Assembly (NCBI RefSeq): GCF_030454045.1
Contig: NZ_JAKDJE010000032.1
Location: forward strand, 1 to 33,727
DNA from: Psychrobacter sp.
GTDB lineage: Bacteria; Pseudomonadota; Gammaproteobacteria; Pseudomonadales; Moraxellaceae
Direction of reading: 5' to 3'
DNA: 33,727 bases
Shown here: piece after piece, positions 8,527-17,295 of the stretch
Layout of the letters: every line of letters begins with the position of its first letter
How positions within the stretch are numbered: the stretch's first letter is position 1
The notes under the pieces: generated by a model
The model's input: only the letters and a program-made list of their open reading frames with translations
Database searches by the model: none
Told to the model about the DNA's origin: nothing
Program-made: the position numbers and the translations under genes

Positions 8527-9645
8527 ATGAGTCAAAACACTTCAGAAGTCGGACAAATTATCTCAGCAAACAATCTGCCTGAGAGCCTGCCAGCCTTTAC
8601 TAAAAAATCTAACGTGGCTGACAGTCGTTTGGGTGCCAAAGCGTTGTTTGCGACCGATGACTTTTTTGCGGATAAAAGCCGTATCCTAAATCCTGATGCG
8701 CCTGTCTTTGTGGTCGGCAAATTCGACGACAACGGCAAATGGATGGACGGATGGGAGACGCGCCGTAAGCGTCATTTAGGCTATGATTATTTAGTCATTC
8801 AGCTGGCGCGTCCGACCAAAATCGCGGGTCTCGATATTGATACCAGTCACTTTACGGGTAACTTCCCCTCTTCTGCCAGTGTCGATAGCTTATACGCGCC
8901 AGAGCTACTACAGCAAGATGAAACTGAGCTTACTAGTCTCAGTAAAAAAGACTGGGACAGTAAAAACTGGCAGCCCCTTGTCGGCATGACTCCACTACAG
9001 GGCAATCATCATGAGTTTGTTGAGATTAATGATGAGCAAACGGTCACCCATATTCGTCTGAACATCTATCCAGATGGCGGCGTGGCTCGACTGCGTGTCT
9101 ATGGTGCCATCCAGCTCGATGCCAGCCTAAACAATCAAGGTGAAATGCTCGACTTGGCAGGCGCGTTAAATGGCGGCCGTGCAATCGCCAGTAACGACGC
9201 ACATTTTGGTGCCGCCAGCAATCTACTGTTACCGACCAAAGCGCCCAATATGGGGGATGGCTGGGAGACACGTCGCCGCCGTGAGCCAGGCAATGACTGG
9301 TGCATTATTGCCTTAGGTCAAGCAGGTATCGTGGATTCTATCGAAATCGATACCGCTCATTTTAAAGGCAACTACCCTGATAAAGTATCCATTCAAGCCG
9401 TCTACTCGCCAAATACCCCAGAGCAAACCTTAGTGACGCAAAGTATGTTTTGGGATACGTTGCTTGACCCGCAAAAAACCAATGCGGATGATGTCCATAC
9501 CTTTGGTAACGACAAGCTCTTAATAGACCAGCCTATCACGCATATTCGCGTCAATATCTTCCCCGATGGTGGTATCAGCCGCGTGCGCGTGTTTGGCAAA
9601 GTGGTAGATCAGGCAGGTACTACTGCTGATGCAGAGGTCAAATAA
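8527..9645 (+). CDS. alc: Allantoicase
   Basis: A 372-residue allantoicase, cleaving allantoate to S-ureidoglycolate and urea. It shows the family's internal duplication: the first repeat has DGWETRRKRHLGYDYLVIQL, then GLDIDTSHFTGNFP; the second has DGWETRRRREPGNDW then IEIDTAHFKGNYP. Each repeat ends in the related strings THIRLNIYPDGGVARLRVYG and THIRVNIFPDGGISRVRVFG. Two ATGs are adjacent (8524, 8527). AAAGGA at 8515-8520 gives a spacing of three for the first and six for the second, so 8527 is preferred. Its stop overlaps the allA start by one base (TAATG), which indicates translational coupling. Confidence 0.93.
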   Translation: MSQNTSEVGQIISANNLPESLPAFTKKSNVADSRLGAKALFATDDFFADKSRILNPDAPVFVVGKFDDNGKWMDGWETRRKRHLGYDYLVIQLARPTKIAGLDIDTSHFTGNFPSSASVDSLYAPELLQQDETELTSLSKKDWDSKNWQPLVGMTPLQGNHHEFVEINDEQTVTHIRLNIYPDGGVARLRVYGAIQLDASLNNQGEMLDLAGALNGGRAIASNDAHFGAASNLLLPTKAPNMGDGWETRRRREPGNDWCIIALGQAGIVDSIEIDTAHFKGNYPDKVSIQAVYSPNTPEQTLVTQSMFWDTLLDPQKTNADDVHTFGNDKLLIDQPITHIRVNIFPDGGISRVRVFGKVVDQAGTTADAEVK

Positions 9646-10172
9646 TGAGTGTCATCCTAACGGCTCAGCCTCTGACCAAAGCCAACTTTGCCCCTTACGG
9701 CTCGGTTATCGAGCGCTATAGTGAGGAGGAGCAAACCGCTGACAACACTTACGAGATCAATAATGGCTATGCGGTTCGCCATCATGCACTTGCTGCGAGT
9801 CAGCTTGAGGGTGGCACTGTTGGCATAAGTATCTTTCGAGCCAAAAAACGTGAGAATCCGATTGCCCTCTCCGTCATGGAATATCATCCGTTTGGCACGC
9901 AAGCATTTGTCTCGATGGAAGGTCAGGACTATGTCGTCGTCGTTGCCAAAGCAGGCACGCCGCCGCAGTCGGCCGATGATCTGGCCGTGTTTTATGCCAA
10001 GTCTCATCAAGGCGTACAGTATGCTGCCAACGTCTGGCATCATCCCTTATTGGCGCTTGGACGCGACAGTGATTTTTTGGTGATTGATCGTATCAATGGT
10101 GAGGGCAACAACTGCCATGAGATAGATATTACGGATTGGGGTGTGCTTATTGAGTTAGAAGACGTCAGTTAG
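9645..10172 (+). CDS. allA: Ureidoglycolate lyase
   Basis: A 175-residue cupin-like enzyme that splits ureidoglycolate into glyoxylate and urea, the last step of the route in this window. Characteristic stretches are LTKANFAPYGSVIE near the N-terminus, EYHPFGTQAFVSMEG at 79-93 and YAANVWHHPLLAL at 126-138 followed by FLVIDR. The ATG overlaps the alc stop codon, so translation probably depends on re-initiation after alc. It ends the plus-strand unit before the hairpin terminator at 10255. No urease or glyoxylate-using genes are in the window. Confidence 0.92.
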   Translation: MSVILTAQPLTKANFAPYGSVIERYSEEEQTADNTYEINNGYAVRHHALAASQLEGGTVGISIFRAKKRENPIALSVMEYHPFGTQAFVSMEGQDYVVVVAKAGTPPQSADDLAVFYAKSHQGVQYAANVWHHPLLALGRDSDFLVIDRINGEGNNCHEIDITDWGVLIELEDVS

Positions 10173-10254
10173 AAAATGTCAGTTAGAAAAAAAGCCGCCA
10201 AGCTATCTCACAAGCACAGACAAAAAAGCACAGCACAAAAGACACAGACCAATC

Positions 10255-10290
10255 AAATCCCCGTTTATGATATATAAACGGGGATTTTTT
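10255..10290. terminator. Strong bidirectional rho-independent terminator (allA / guaD)
   Basis: AAATCCCCGTTTAT (10255-10268) pairs perfectly with ATAAACGGGGATTT (10274-10287) around a 5-base loop, and the stem runs into T6 on the plus strand. It lies between the convergent allA and guaD genes and can serve both. Confidence 0.85.
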
Positions 10291-10315
10291 GTGACTCATA
10301 TTTTTCGCCAGTTTA

Positions 10316-11746
10316 TCAGACCGCAGATTTTCGATAGCGGCTCTGACCGGCAATTATCGTCTGCTCAATCACTCTATCATCACCCAGCATCATGAGTACG
10401 AACAATTGCTCCTCAAGGGTTTTGGTCTGCGTCATACGTCGCTCTAACAGTGCTGTGGCCTTCATATCAATCACGACAAAGTCCGCTTCTTTACTGGGCA
10501 TAAAGTTACCAATCTTATCATCCAATAGTAGCGACTGCGCATTGCCCAAAGTGATCTGATACAACCCTTGGTGTGCTGATAATTGATTACTTTGTAGTTG
10601 CTGGACTTTGTACGCCTCTGATAACGTCGTGAGCATCGATAAGCTCGTCCCTGCTCCAACATCAGTGGCGATACTGACATCGGTATAACTTAACGTCTTG
10701 GGTAAATTGAACAGTCCACTACCCAAAAACAGATTGGACGTTGGACAATGTGATATCTGCGTGCCAGTCTCGCGTAGACGCTCGTATTCTGGTGTCTCAA
10801 GGTAGATACCATGCGCCAAGGTGGTACGGCGGCCCAGTAATCCCATATCATCATAGACGTCGAGGTAACCTTTATGATTGGGATACAGCTCCTGCACAAA
10901 AGCCACCTCATCACGGTTTTCTGCCAGATGCGTTTGCAAATACACACTGTCATGGCTGGCATACAACTCACCTGCCAGACGTAATTGTGTAGGGCTCGAC
11001 GTAATCGCAAAGCGCGGCGTGATGGCCACATGCTGACGCCCGCGCTCATGCCAATTATCAATGATATTTTGAGTGTCACGGATACTTTGCTCAGCAGGCA
11101 CACATAGCGCCTCAGGCGCATTTTGGTCCATCAAGACATTACCCGTGATCATACGCGTATTGAGCCTATGGCTTTCAGCAAAAAACGCCTCGGCAGATAA
11201 TGGATGACTGGTCGCAAAAACCATCGCACTGGTCGTGCCATTGGCAAGTAATTGGTTCAAAAAAAACTGCGCGGTATCATGCGCTATTTTTGGATCACCA
11301 AAGTTGGCTTCCGTCACAAAGGTGTAATTATTGAGCCAGTCGAGCAGTTGCTCACCATAAGCGGCGATCATATCTATCTGCGGATAGTGAACATGGGTAT
11401 CGATAAAACCCGGCATGATGAGTTTGTGCCGATGGTCATGAATCTGTACTGGTTCTTGACTGTCATTAGTAGCGGTCAGCACATAATTTGCTAGCATTGC
11501 CTCTCGACTGCCATAATTAATAATCAGTCCAGTCTCATCATCAATAACAAGTGCACCGTCGGCAATATACTCAGGGTAAACACGCACGCCTGCAATTACT
11601 GGAAGCAACGTTGTATCTTTATCAACGGTCAGATTTACGAAAAATTCAGGAATTCTAGTATCGGATAATTCAGCAGCCGTACGCTTAGCAAGGTCATCTT
11701 CGCTGATATAATGTAATAAATGAGCTTGATAAATATGTAGGGTCAT
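10316..11746 (-). CDS. guaD: Guanine deaminase
   Basis: A 476-residue amidohydrolase converting guanine to xanthine and ammonia, feeding xanthine dehydrogenase. Metal and active-site motifs are seen in order: PGFIDTHVHYPQ with His118/His120, LQTHLAE with His273, LAHGIYLE with His312, SHCPTSNLFLGSG at 332-344 and the zinc aspartate in ATDVGAGTSLSML (Asp362). The N-terminus is about 30 residues longer than in many homologues. It lies 136 bases after xdhC on the same strand, so it may be the last gene of the xdhABC unit or have its own promoter. No clear Shine-Dalgarno precedes the ATG. Confidence 0.92.
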   Translation of the reverse strand: MTLHIYQAHLLHYISEDDLAKRTAAELSDTRIPEFFVNLTVDKDTTLLPVIAGVRVYPEYIADGALVIDDETGLIINYGSREAMLANYVLTATNDSQEPVQIHDHRHKLIMPGFIDTHVHYPQIDMIAAYGEQLLDWLNNYTFVTEANFGDPKIAHDTAQFFLNQLLANGTTSAMVFATSHPLSAEAFFAESHRLNTRMITGNVLMDQNAPEALCVPAEQSIRDTQNIIDNWHERGRQHVAITPRFAITSSPTQLRLAGELYASHDSVYLQTHLAENRDEVAFVQELYPNHKGYLDVYDDMGLLGRRTTLAHGIYLETPEYERLRETGTQISHCPTSNLFLGSGLFNLPKTLSYTDVSIATDVGAGTSLSMLTTLSEAYKVQQLQSNQLSAHQGLYQITLGNAQSLLLDDKIGNFMPSKEADFVVIDMKATALLERRMTQTKTLEEQLFVLMMLGDDRVIEQTIIAGQSRYRKSAV

Positions 11747-11882
11747 TGGATGGTCTCACATGGCTTGGTAATGCGGAGCATGTTAATAAATAATGCTGAA
11801 CATTTTAATAAATTGTGCTGAGCGTTTAATAATTCGACGGAAAATAACAATGCTGAAACGGGGCTATATTGAGTATAAAAAC

Positions 11883-12977
11883 TCAGTGTTCAGCCTGATG
11901 ATATTGCTGTAGTAGCTGTGCCGCGATAGATACGGCCACCGCCATTGGCTCTTTGCCGCCGATGGGTAATCCGATTGGCATGGTGAGCTGATTGACTAGT
12001 TGCTCACTATAGCCACGCTGAATCAAACGGTCTCTAAAGCGTTTGGCTTTGGTGGATGAGGCAATACAGCCAATATAAGGTAATGAGATATCTGAGCGCT
12101 TACCATCAGCTAAGCAGACATCAGAAACAGTATCTAATGCTGCTCGCACCAGCTCAAAATCCACACTATGGTCATGCGTCATAACCAAAATAAAACGCTG
12201 ACCACCCTGCTCGATAAATGGACGCACAAAATCGACAGGATCGTCATCGATATGCGGACGGATATGCGCTGGTAGCTTATAAGAGGTTGGTTGGGTTGAT
12301 GCTGTTTTGTTTGATTCTAATGGTCGTGCTTCAGCATTGTTATGTGATATTGAAGTGTGGCGGTTACAGTCTGTCTGATGTGCTTTATCAGTATTTGGCT
12401 TATTACTTAAGTAACGCTCAAACATCTCTGGGCGACTATCTACCCAATCTACCTGACATGGCAATTCAGCAAGGATAGTCATAAGTGCTGATGCCACATG
12501 ACCTGCTCCAAATACCAGTACTGACATCGGCGGTGTCACATTAAAGCATTCGAACATAATAGTGACACTACCGCCGCAACACTGCGCCAGCTTTGCACCC
12601 AACGGGTAATGCTTAGTATAAACCGCGTCTCGGCGTACCGCTTTAGAAGGAGCTGACGCGCTTGTCTCATTAGCTTCAGAAACTTTTGGTTTGACTTCTT
12701 TTGATATTATCGCTGCTATCTCACCGTTTAGCAGTTGCCGTGCAGTGATAATCACATCGTGCTCAAGACCGCCGCCGCCCAGCGTATCCACGATACCATC
12801 CTGTGTGACAATCATCTTTGCCTGTAGCGCACGCGGGGCTGAGCCATTCACAGCCACAACCGTTGCCAACACATGAGCGGTGCCTTGCTGCTGATATCGC
12901 GCCAGACCTTCATACCAGATAACTGGCGGTGCTAATGACTCACTCACTGTGCGCAGGACCTCTTGCCCCTGCAACAT
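11883..12977 (-). CDS. xdhC: Xanthine dehydrogenase accessory protein XdhC
   Basis: A 364-residue chaperone that binds the molybdenum cofactor and promotes its sulfuration and insertion into XdhB. It carries the XdhC/CoxI pattern: GSAPRALQAKMIV near 45-57, GGGGLEHDV, LAQCCGGSVTI with Cys133/Cys134, a Rossmann VLVFGAGHVASAL at 153-165 and MTHDHSVDFELV at 266-277. Two low-complexity insertions (about 92-118 and 190-238) make it longer than usual. The ATG start overlaps xdhB by 38 bases. A GTG at 12947, with AAGAGG at 12964-12959, would cut the overlap to eight bases and is an equally good start. Confidence 0.9.
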   Translation of the reverse strand: MLQGQEVLRTVSESLAPPVIWYEGLARYQQQGTAHVLATVVAVNGSAPRALQAKMIVTQDGIVDTLGGGGLEHDVIITARQLLNGEIAAIISKEVKPKVSEANETSASAPSKAVRRDAVYTKHYPLGAKLAQCCGGSVTIMFECFNVTPPMSVLVFGAGHVASALMTILAELPCQVDWVDSRPEMFERYLSNKPNTDKAHQTDCNRHTSISHNNAEARPLESNKTASTQPTSYKLPAHIRPHIDDDPVDFVRPFIEQGGQRFILVMTHDHSVDFELVRAALDTVSDVCLADGKRSDISLPYIGCIASSTKAKRFRDRLIQRGYSEQLVNQLTMPIGLPIGGKEPMAVAVSIAAQLLQQYHQAEH

Positions 12978-15513
12978 TTGGGTGCTCTATCGCTTCTGGC
13001 TGCTCATCAGTCTGTTTGCCGGCTACCTCTTTTGGATCAATATCTTTGGCATGGCGTACATCTTGCGGCATGACTTTGTCGTTATAGAGACCGCCCTTTT
13101 CTTCTACACCTTCAACAAGGCTATCCATCGTATCCTTGTCCGCTTTGGTCTCTAGATCCCAAGACGAACCTTCCATACGCATGACTGCTTTTAGTACCGC
13201 TTCTGGCGTCGCAGGCATGGTCAGCTCTGGATTCTTTTGATAATCACCGAGGCTAGCCACGGCATTATTGAGAGCGCACCAGACACTGGCTGCCAGCATA
13301 AACGGCGGCTCACCAACGGCTTTAGAGTTATAAATCGTTTGTTCTTCGTTTTTGCGGTCGTATAATTTGACATTCCACTGCTTAGGCAAGTCATGCGCCG
13401 TTGGAATTTTATAGTTGGCAGGACTGTCGGAAGCCAGCTTTCCTTTATCATTCCAGATCAGCTCTTCTGCTGTGAGCCAGCCCATGCCTTGCACAAAACC
13501 CCCTTCAATCTGACCAATATCAATGGCAGGGTTGATCGATTGCCCTGCATCGTGCAGCACATCACAGCGCAGCACTTTGTACTCACCTGTCAGCGTATCA
13601 ATCTCAACCTCAGCACAAGCTGCACCCAAGGCAAAGTAGAAGAACGGACGTCCCCATGCTTTGGAGCGATCGTAAAATATCTTCGGCGTTTTATAGTAGC
13701 CAGTAGACGACAGGCTGATACGGTTTTGATACGACAGCTGAATCATTTCAGCAAAGGTTAGTGTCTCTTTATCGCCGATATAGACGTGGTTTTGTTCAAA
13801 GCGTATCTCTTCTTGTGCCACCTCAAAATGCTCAGCAGCAAATTCAACAATGCGTGCTTTGATGCTCAAGCACGCATTTTGTGCCGCTTTACCATTGATA
13901 TCTGTCCCTGATGACGCGGCAGTTGGTGAAGTATTAGGCACTTTATCCGTCCGCGTCGCTGAGACTTTTACTGTATCTAGATCCACATCAAACTCATTGG
14001 CGACAATTTGGGCAATTTTAATATATAAACCCTGCCCCATCTCCGTACCACCATGATTTAGATGGATACTGCCATCGGTATAAATGTGTACCAGCGCACC
14101 TGCCTGATTGAGCGTTTGCACGGTAAATGAGATACCAAATTTTACGGGCGTTAGCGCAAGACCCAAACGCTTGTCACTGCCTTCTGCGGCGGCTTGTTTA
14201 TTGGCTGCTATAATTTGTTGGCGGCGTTTGTCGTAATCGCAATCCGCTGCCAGTGTGCTCATAATGGTCGCCAAATCAAAATGCTCAATGGTCTGACCGT
14301 AATGGGTGCTTTGACCATCTTGATATAAGTTTGCTAGGCGCACTTGCAGCGGATCCTGCCCTAATGTATAGGCAATATGGTCCATCATATATTCAGCGGT
14401 CATTAGGCCTTGTGGACCACCAAATCCTCGATAGGCCGTATTGGATACGGTATGCGTCTTACAGCGATGACCTGCCACATGAGCCGCTGGATAGTAATAG
14501 GCATTATCACAATGAAACATCGCTCTATCGACGATGGCATCAGATAGGTCTGGCGCATAACCGCACAGACCAGCCAATTGCATATCGACGCCCAATATAC
14601 GCCCAGACTTATCTAAGCCAACCTCATAACGATTGGCAAACTCATGACGTTTACCGGTCACGACCATGTCATCTTGGCGATCTAACCGCATACTGACAGG
14701 AACGTTATGGCGCTTGGCAACGATACCGCACAGACACGCCCACGCCGCCGCTTGTGTCTCTTTACCACCAAAACCACCACCCATACGGCGTACGACCGTA
14801 TTGACCGCATGAAACGGCAAATCCGTCACTTCGGCGACGAGCTGCTGCACTTCGCTTGGATGCTGCGACGACGTGTACACTTCCAGCCCGCCATCATCAC
14901 AGGGCAGCACATACGACACTTGTCCTTCAAGATAAAAGTGCTCTTGCCCGCGCATATGAATATGACCTTCAATACGAATCGGTGCATTCTCAAGCGCAGT
15001 CGCGGCGTCACCACGCTTCATAAAATGACTCGGACGCACAAAAAACTCTTGCTCTAGCGCTTTATCAATACTCAGCACCGCAGGCAATGGCTCATATTCA
15101 ACCACGGCCTTAGTAGCCGCTTTTTTGGCAGCACGGTGGCTGCTCGCCACCACTACAAATAGCGTCTGTCCGACATATTCTGTAATGTCATCTACCATTA
15201 GTGGCTCACCATCGAACACCGCACCGATATCCGTCTGAGCAGGCAAATCTTCAAAGCTTAAAACGTCTACTACCCCATCCGCATCTCTGACAGCGCTCAA
15301 ATCCATACTTAACACGCGAGCATGGGCGTGACTACTTTTACCTACCGCTAGGTGTAGCGTGCCTTGTGGTTTGGCAATATCATCCACATAAGTTGCCGTA
15401 CCCATCACATGGGTGATCGCACTGTCGTGTTTGGCTGACGTGCCGATCTTGTTTTTTGGCGGACGCACGCGGCGGATACTATAACTGTCAAATAAAGATG
15501 AATGATGGCTCAT
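12940..15513 (-). CDS. xdhB: Xanthine dehydrogenase, molybdenum-binding (large) subunit
   Basis: An 857-residue molybdopterin subunit oxidising hypoxanthine and xanthine to urate together with XdhA. Visible landmarks are MGTATYVDDI at 37-46, MGGGFGGKE at 244-252, YRGFGGPQG with Arg362, GGTEMGQG at 488-495 (cofactor binding) and KAVGEPPFMLA at 731-741, whose Glu735 is the expected catalytic base. The conserved fold ends near residue 782. A charged tail of about 75 residues (783-857, rich in Asp, Glu and Lys) follows and is not part of the usual subunit. GAAGAG lies about eight bases before the ATG. It is preceded by xdhA (97-base gap) and overlaps xdhC. Confidence 0.94.
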   Translation of the reverse strand: MSHHSSLFDSYSIRRVRPPKNKIGTSAKHDSAITHVMGTATYVDDIAKPQGTLHLAVGKSSHAHARVLSMDLSAVRDADGVVDVLSFEDLPAQTDIGAVFDGEPLMVDDITEYVGQTLFVVVASSHRAAKKAATKAVVEYEPLPAVLSIDKALEQEFFVRPSHFMKRGDAATALENAPIRIEGHIHMRGQEHFYLEGQVSYVLPCDDGGLEVYTSSQHPSEVQQLVAEVTDLPFHAVNTVVRRMGGGFGGKETQAAAWACLCGIVAKRHNVPVSMRLDRQDDMVVTGKRHEFANRYEVGLDKSGRILGVDMQLAGLCGYAPDLSDAIVDRAMFHCDNAYYYPAAHVAGHRCKTHTVSNTAYRGFGGPQGLMTAEYMMDHIAYTLGQDPLQVRLANLYQDGQSTHYGQTIEHFDLATIMSTLAADCDYDKRRQQIIAANKQAAAEGSDKRLGLALTPVKFGISFTVQTLNQAGALVHIYTDGSIHLNHGGTEMGQGLYIKIAQIVANEFDVDLDTVKVSATRTDKVPNTSPTAASSGTDINGKAAQNACLSIKARIVEFAAEHFEVAQEEIRFEQNHVYIGDKETLTFAEMIQLSYQNRISLSSTGYYKTPKIFYDRSKAWGRPFFYFALGAACAEVEIDTLTGEYKVLRCDVLHDAGQSINPAIDIGQIEGGFVQGMGWLTAEELIWNDKGKLASDSPANYKIPTAHDLPKQWNVKLYDRKNEEQTIYNSKAVGEPPFMLAASVWCALNNAVASLGDYQKNPELTMPATPEAVLKAVMRMEGSSWDLETKADKDTMDSLVEGVEEKGGLYNDKVMPQDVRHAKDIDPKEVAGKQTDEQPEAIEHPNVAGARGPAHSE

Positions 15514-15610
15514 AGCAAATCTCTTCTATTAGTACGCATTTACTGATGCGCTTTTTTATTTCTGACAAATACACTCATGAAGCAGTATTGATACTCAATT
15601 ACGCTGATAG

Positions 15611-17044
15611 TCAAGCGCTCTCAGCCTGCATCTCTGCTACTAATTGTTTGCCGCACTTCACGAGTAGACGCTGCACCACATGCATGCGATATTCGCGGCT
15701 GGCTCTGACATCCGTCATCGGTGTGACATCTGCAGATAACACCTGTGCCGCCTGCTCAAAACTTGCAACATCAGTAGCTTGACCAATAAGCGCTTGCTGA
15801 CAGTGCACCGCAAGCAGTGGTATCGCTGCCATGCCACCGAGCCCAAGCTTTGCATTGTCGATAATTGCACCATCTGCTGACACATCAAGCCGCGCCGCAA
15901 GCAAGCACGCTGAGATATCATCTTCGTAGCGTTTGCTAATCTTATGGATAAATAAATGCTGATGATCTTGCATCAAAGGAATATGAATAGCGACAATATA
16001 ACTGCCTGCTTGCAACTTGGTTTTTTTATAATCTAAGAAAAATGCTGATAACGGTATGATTTCATCCGTATAAGACACATGACTTGGCTCTTCACGATTC
16101 GGCGCGCAATGACGCAGATGAATTGATGCATCTAGTGCCAAGAGAATCGGTGGTAAATCGCCAATCGGGGATGCGTTAGCTATATTGCCGCCGATGGTGC
16201 CCATATTACGAATTTGCGGAGAAGCAATACGCTCAAACACTTGCGCAAAGCGTGGAAAATACTGCTCAAGCACAGGGAGCATTTGCTTGTAACTCATACC
16301 AGCCCCTAGCACTAGAGACTGACTTTGAGTTTGTTCGTCAGTCGATGTGTTACTAGTTGCATCTGATAGCGACCAAGACTTTAGCGCCTCAATACCTGAG
16401 AGCTGAATAATGACATCATGATCGATTAGATGCTGGGTTACACTCAATCCCAAATCCGTACCACCTGCCCAGATCGTCGCCTGCGGATTAGCTGCTAATA
16501 TTTGATTAAGCTCGTCTAGTGACTTGGGTATATATAACCGTCGCCCAGCATCATTGAGTGCAGGGGCAATAGCTGTTGACTCTACATTGTCCGACTCGGC
16601 TTCAGCTGGCGCATTTGCAGATACTGCTGATTCCTTTGTACTACCCATCGCGTCTGTTGCGAGACTGATAGTCAAGTCTTTCACCGCTGAATGCTCTGCC
16701 TCTCTTTTCTGACCGATATCGCTCATCAGTAGGCCTGCCTCGATAATCGGACGATAGCCTGTACAGCGACATAAATTGCCCGATATCGACGCAACCACTT
16801 CATCATAGCTCAACTGCTTAGCATCACTCTGATTTGCTGCTTCTGAACTTGTCTGCATACGATTGTTTTCGTAAACGCAAGCCAGTGACATGACAAACCC
16901 AGGGGTACAAAAACCACACTGCGACCCGTGACACTCAACCATCGCCTGCTGTGCTGGATGCAGCATAGCGCGCTCTGGATGATGCTCAGGATTGTCCGCC
17001 AAGTAGGACGCTGTCATCAGGTGATGACCATCCATCAGCGACAC
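15611..17044 (-). CDS. xdhA: Xanthine dehydrogenase small subunit, C-terminal fragment (frameshifted xdhA)
   Basis: This holds most of the iron-sulfur/FAD subunit: the second [2Fe-2S] cluster (CGFC at 43-46, CRC at 92-94 counted from a GTG at 17044), a Ser/Ala/Glu-rich linker of about 60 residues, the FAD domain with WAGGTDLGLSVTQ and IGGNIANASPIGDLPP, and the C-terminal flavoprotein domain. The same frame continues upstream of the GTG and encodes YTINSCITLV, the normal XdhA continuation containing the fourth cysteine of the first cluster. No Shine-Dalgarno precedes the GTG. This is therefore the 3' part of one gene with the fragment at 17044-17295, out of step by -1, rather than a separate protein. 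XDH activity would be lost unless the shift is corrected. Confidence 0.85.
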   Translation of the reverse strand: MSLMDGHHLMTASYLADNPEHHPERAMLHPAQQAMVECHGSQCGFCTPGFVMSLACVYENNRMQTSSEAANQSDAKQLSYDEVVASISGNLCRCTGYRPIIEAGLLMSDIGQKREAEHSAVKDLTISLATDAMGSTKESAVSANAPAEAESDNVESTAIAPALNDAGRRLYIPKSLDELNQILAANPQATIWAGGTDLGLSVTQHLIDHDVIIQLSGIEALKSWSLSDATSNTSTDEQTQSQSLVLGAGMSYKQMLPVLEQYFPRFAQVFERIASPQIRNMGTIGGNIANASPIGDLPPILLALDASIHLRHCAPNREEPSHVSYTDEIIPLSAFFLDYKKTKLQAGSYIVAIHIPLMQDHQHLFIHKISKRYEDDISACLLAARLDVSADGAIIDNAKLGLGGMAAIPLLAVHCQQALIGQATDVASFEQAAQVLSADVTPMTDVRASREYRMHVVQRLLVKCGKQLVAEMQAESA

Positions 17045-17295
17045 TAGCGTGATACAGGAGTTGATCGTATAAAAAGGAGGTATGACATTTTTTTATCATC
17101 ATGTTTGGCATCACGCATTTGACTCGCTTGCGGCAGGCGCTGAACCATCACCGTACAAGCACCGCAGTCACCACTGCCGCAGCCCTCTTTAGTATCAGTC
17201 TGGCCTTCATGCAATCGCAGATACTCAAGCACTGTCGTATTGGGGTTAAGCTGGGTTAGCTCATGGTATTTTCCATTGAGATAAAAACTAATCAT
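17044..17295 (-). CDS. xdhA: Xanthine dehydrogenase small subunit, N-terminal [2Fe-2S] fragment (frameshifted xdhA)
   Basis: The first 83 codons encode the plant-type ferredoxin domain of XdhA: ISFYLNGKYHELT, then TTVLEYLR and GCGSGDCGACTVMV with three cluster cysteines (39, 44, 47). After DDKKMSYL the frame runs into 10 or so unrelated residues and a TAG at 17044-17046. The expected continuation, including the fourth cysteine in NSC, is present in the -1 frame. The stop overlaps the downstream GTG as TAGTG, but coupling would still not restore the missing cysteine. Its ATG has no strong Shine-Dalgarno. The RutR-like operator lies 220 bp upstream, so this is the start of the xdhABC-guaD unit. 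Confidence 0.85.
   Translation of the reverse strand: MISFYLNGKYHELTQLNPNTTVLEYLRLHEGQTDTKEGCGSGDCGACTVMVQRLPQASQMRDAKHDDKKMSYLLFIRSTPVSR
17071..17094 (-). other. Frameshift zone in xdhA (A7 and T5 runs in the mRNA)
   Basis: In mRNA sense an A7 tract (17094-17088, codons AAA-AAA-Atg) is followed after eleven bases by a T5 tract (17075-17071). One extra base in either tract, or a -1 slip on the A tract, joins the two xdhA frames. The A tract directly follows a TAA in the downstream frame, which bounds the shift on its 5' side. The arrangement is not a canonical X-XXY-YYZ heptamer. Confidence 0.7.

Noticed and set aside
17071..17094. Canonical programmed -1 frameshift signal in xdhA
   Set aside because: The codon phase does not give X-XXY-YYZ and no clear downstream stem was found, so an indel is the simpler reading.
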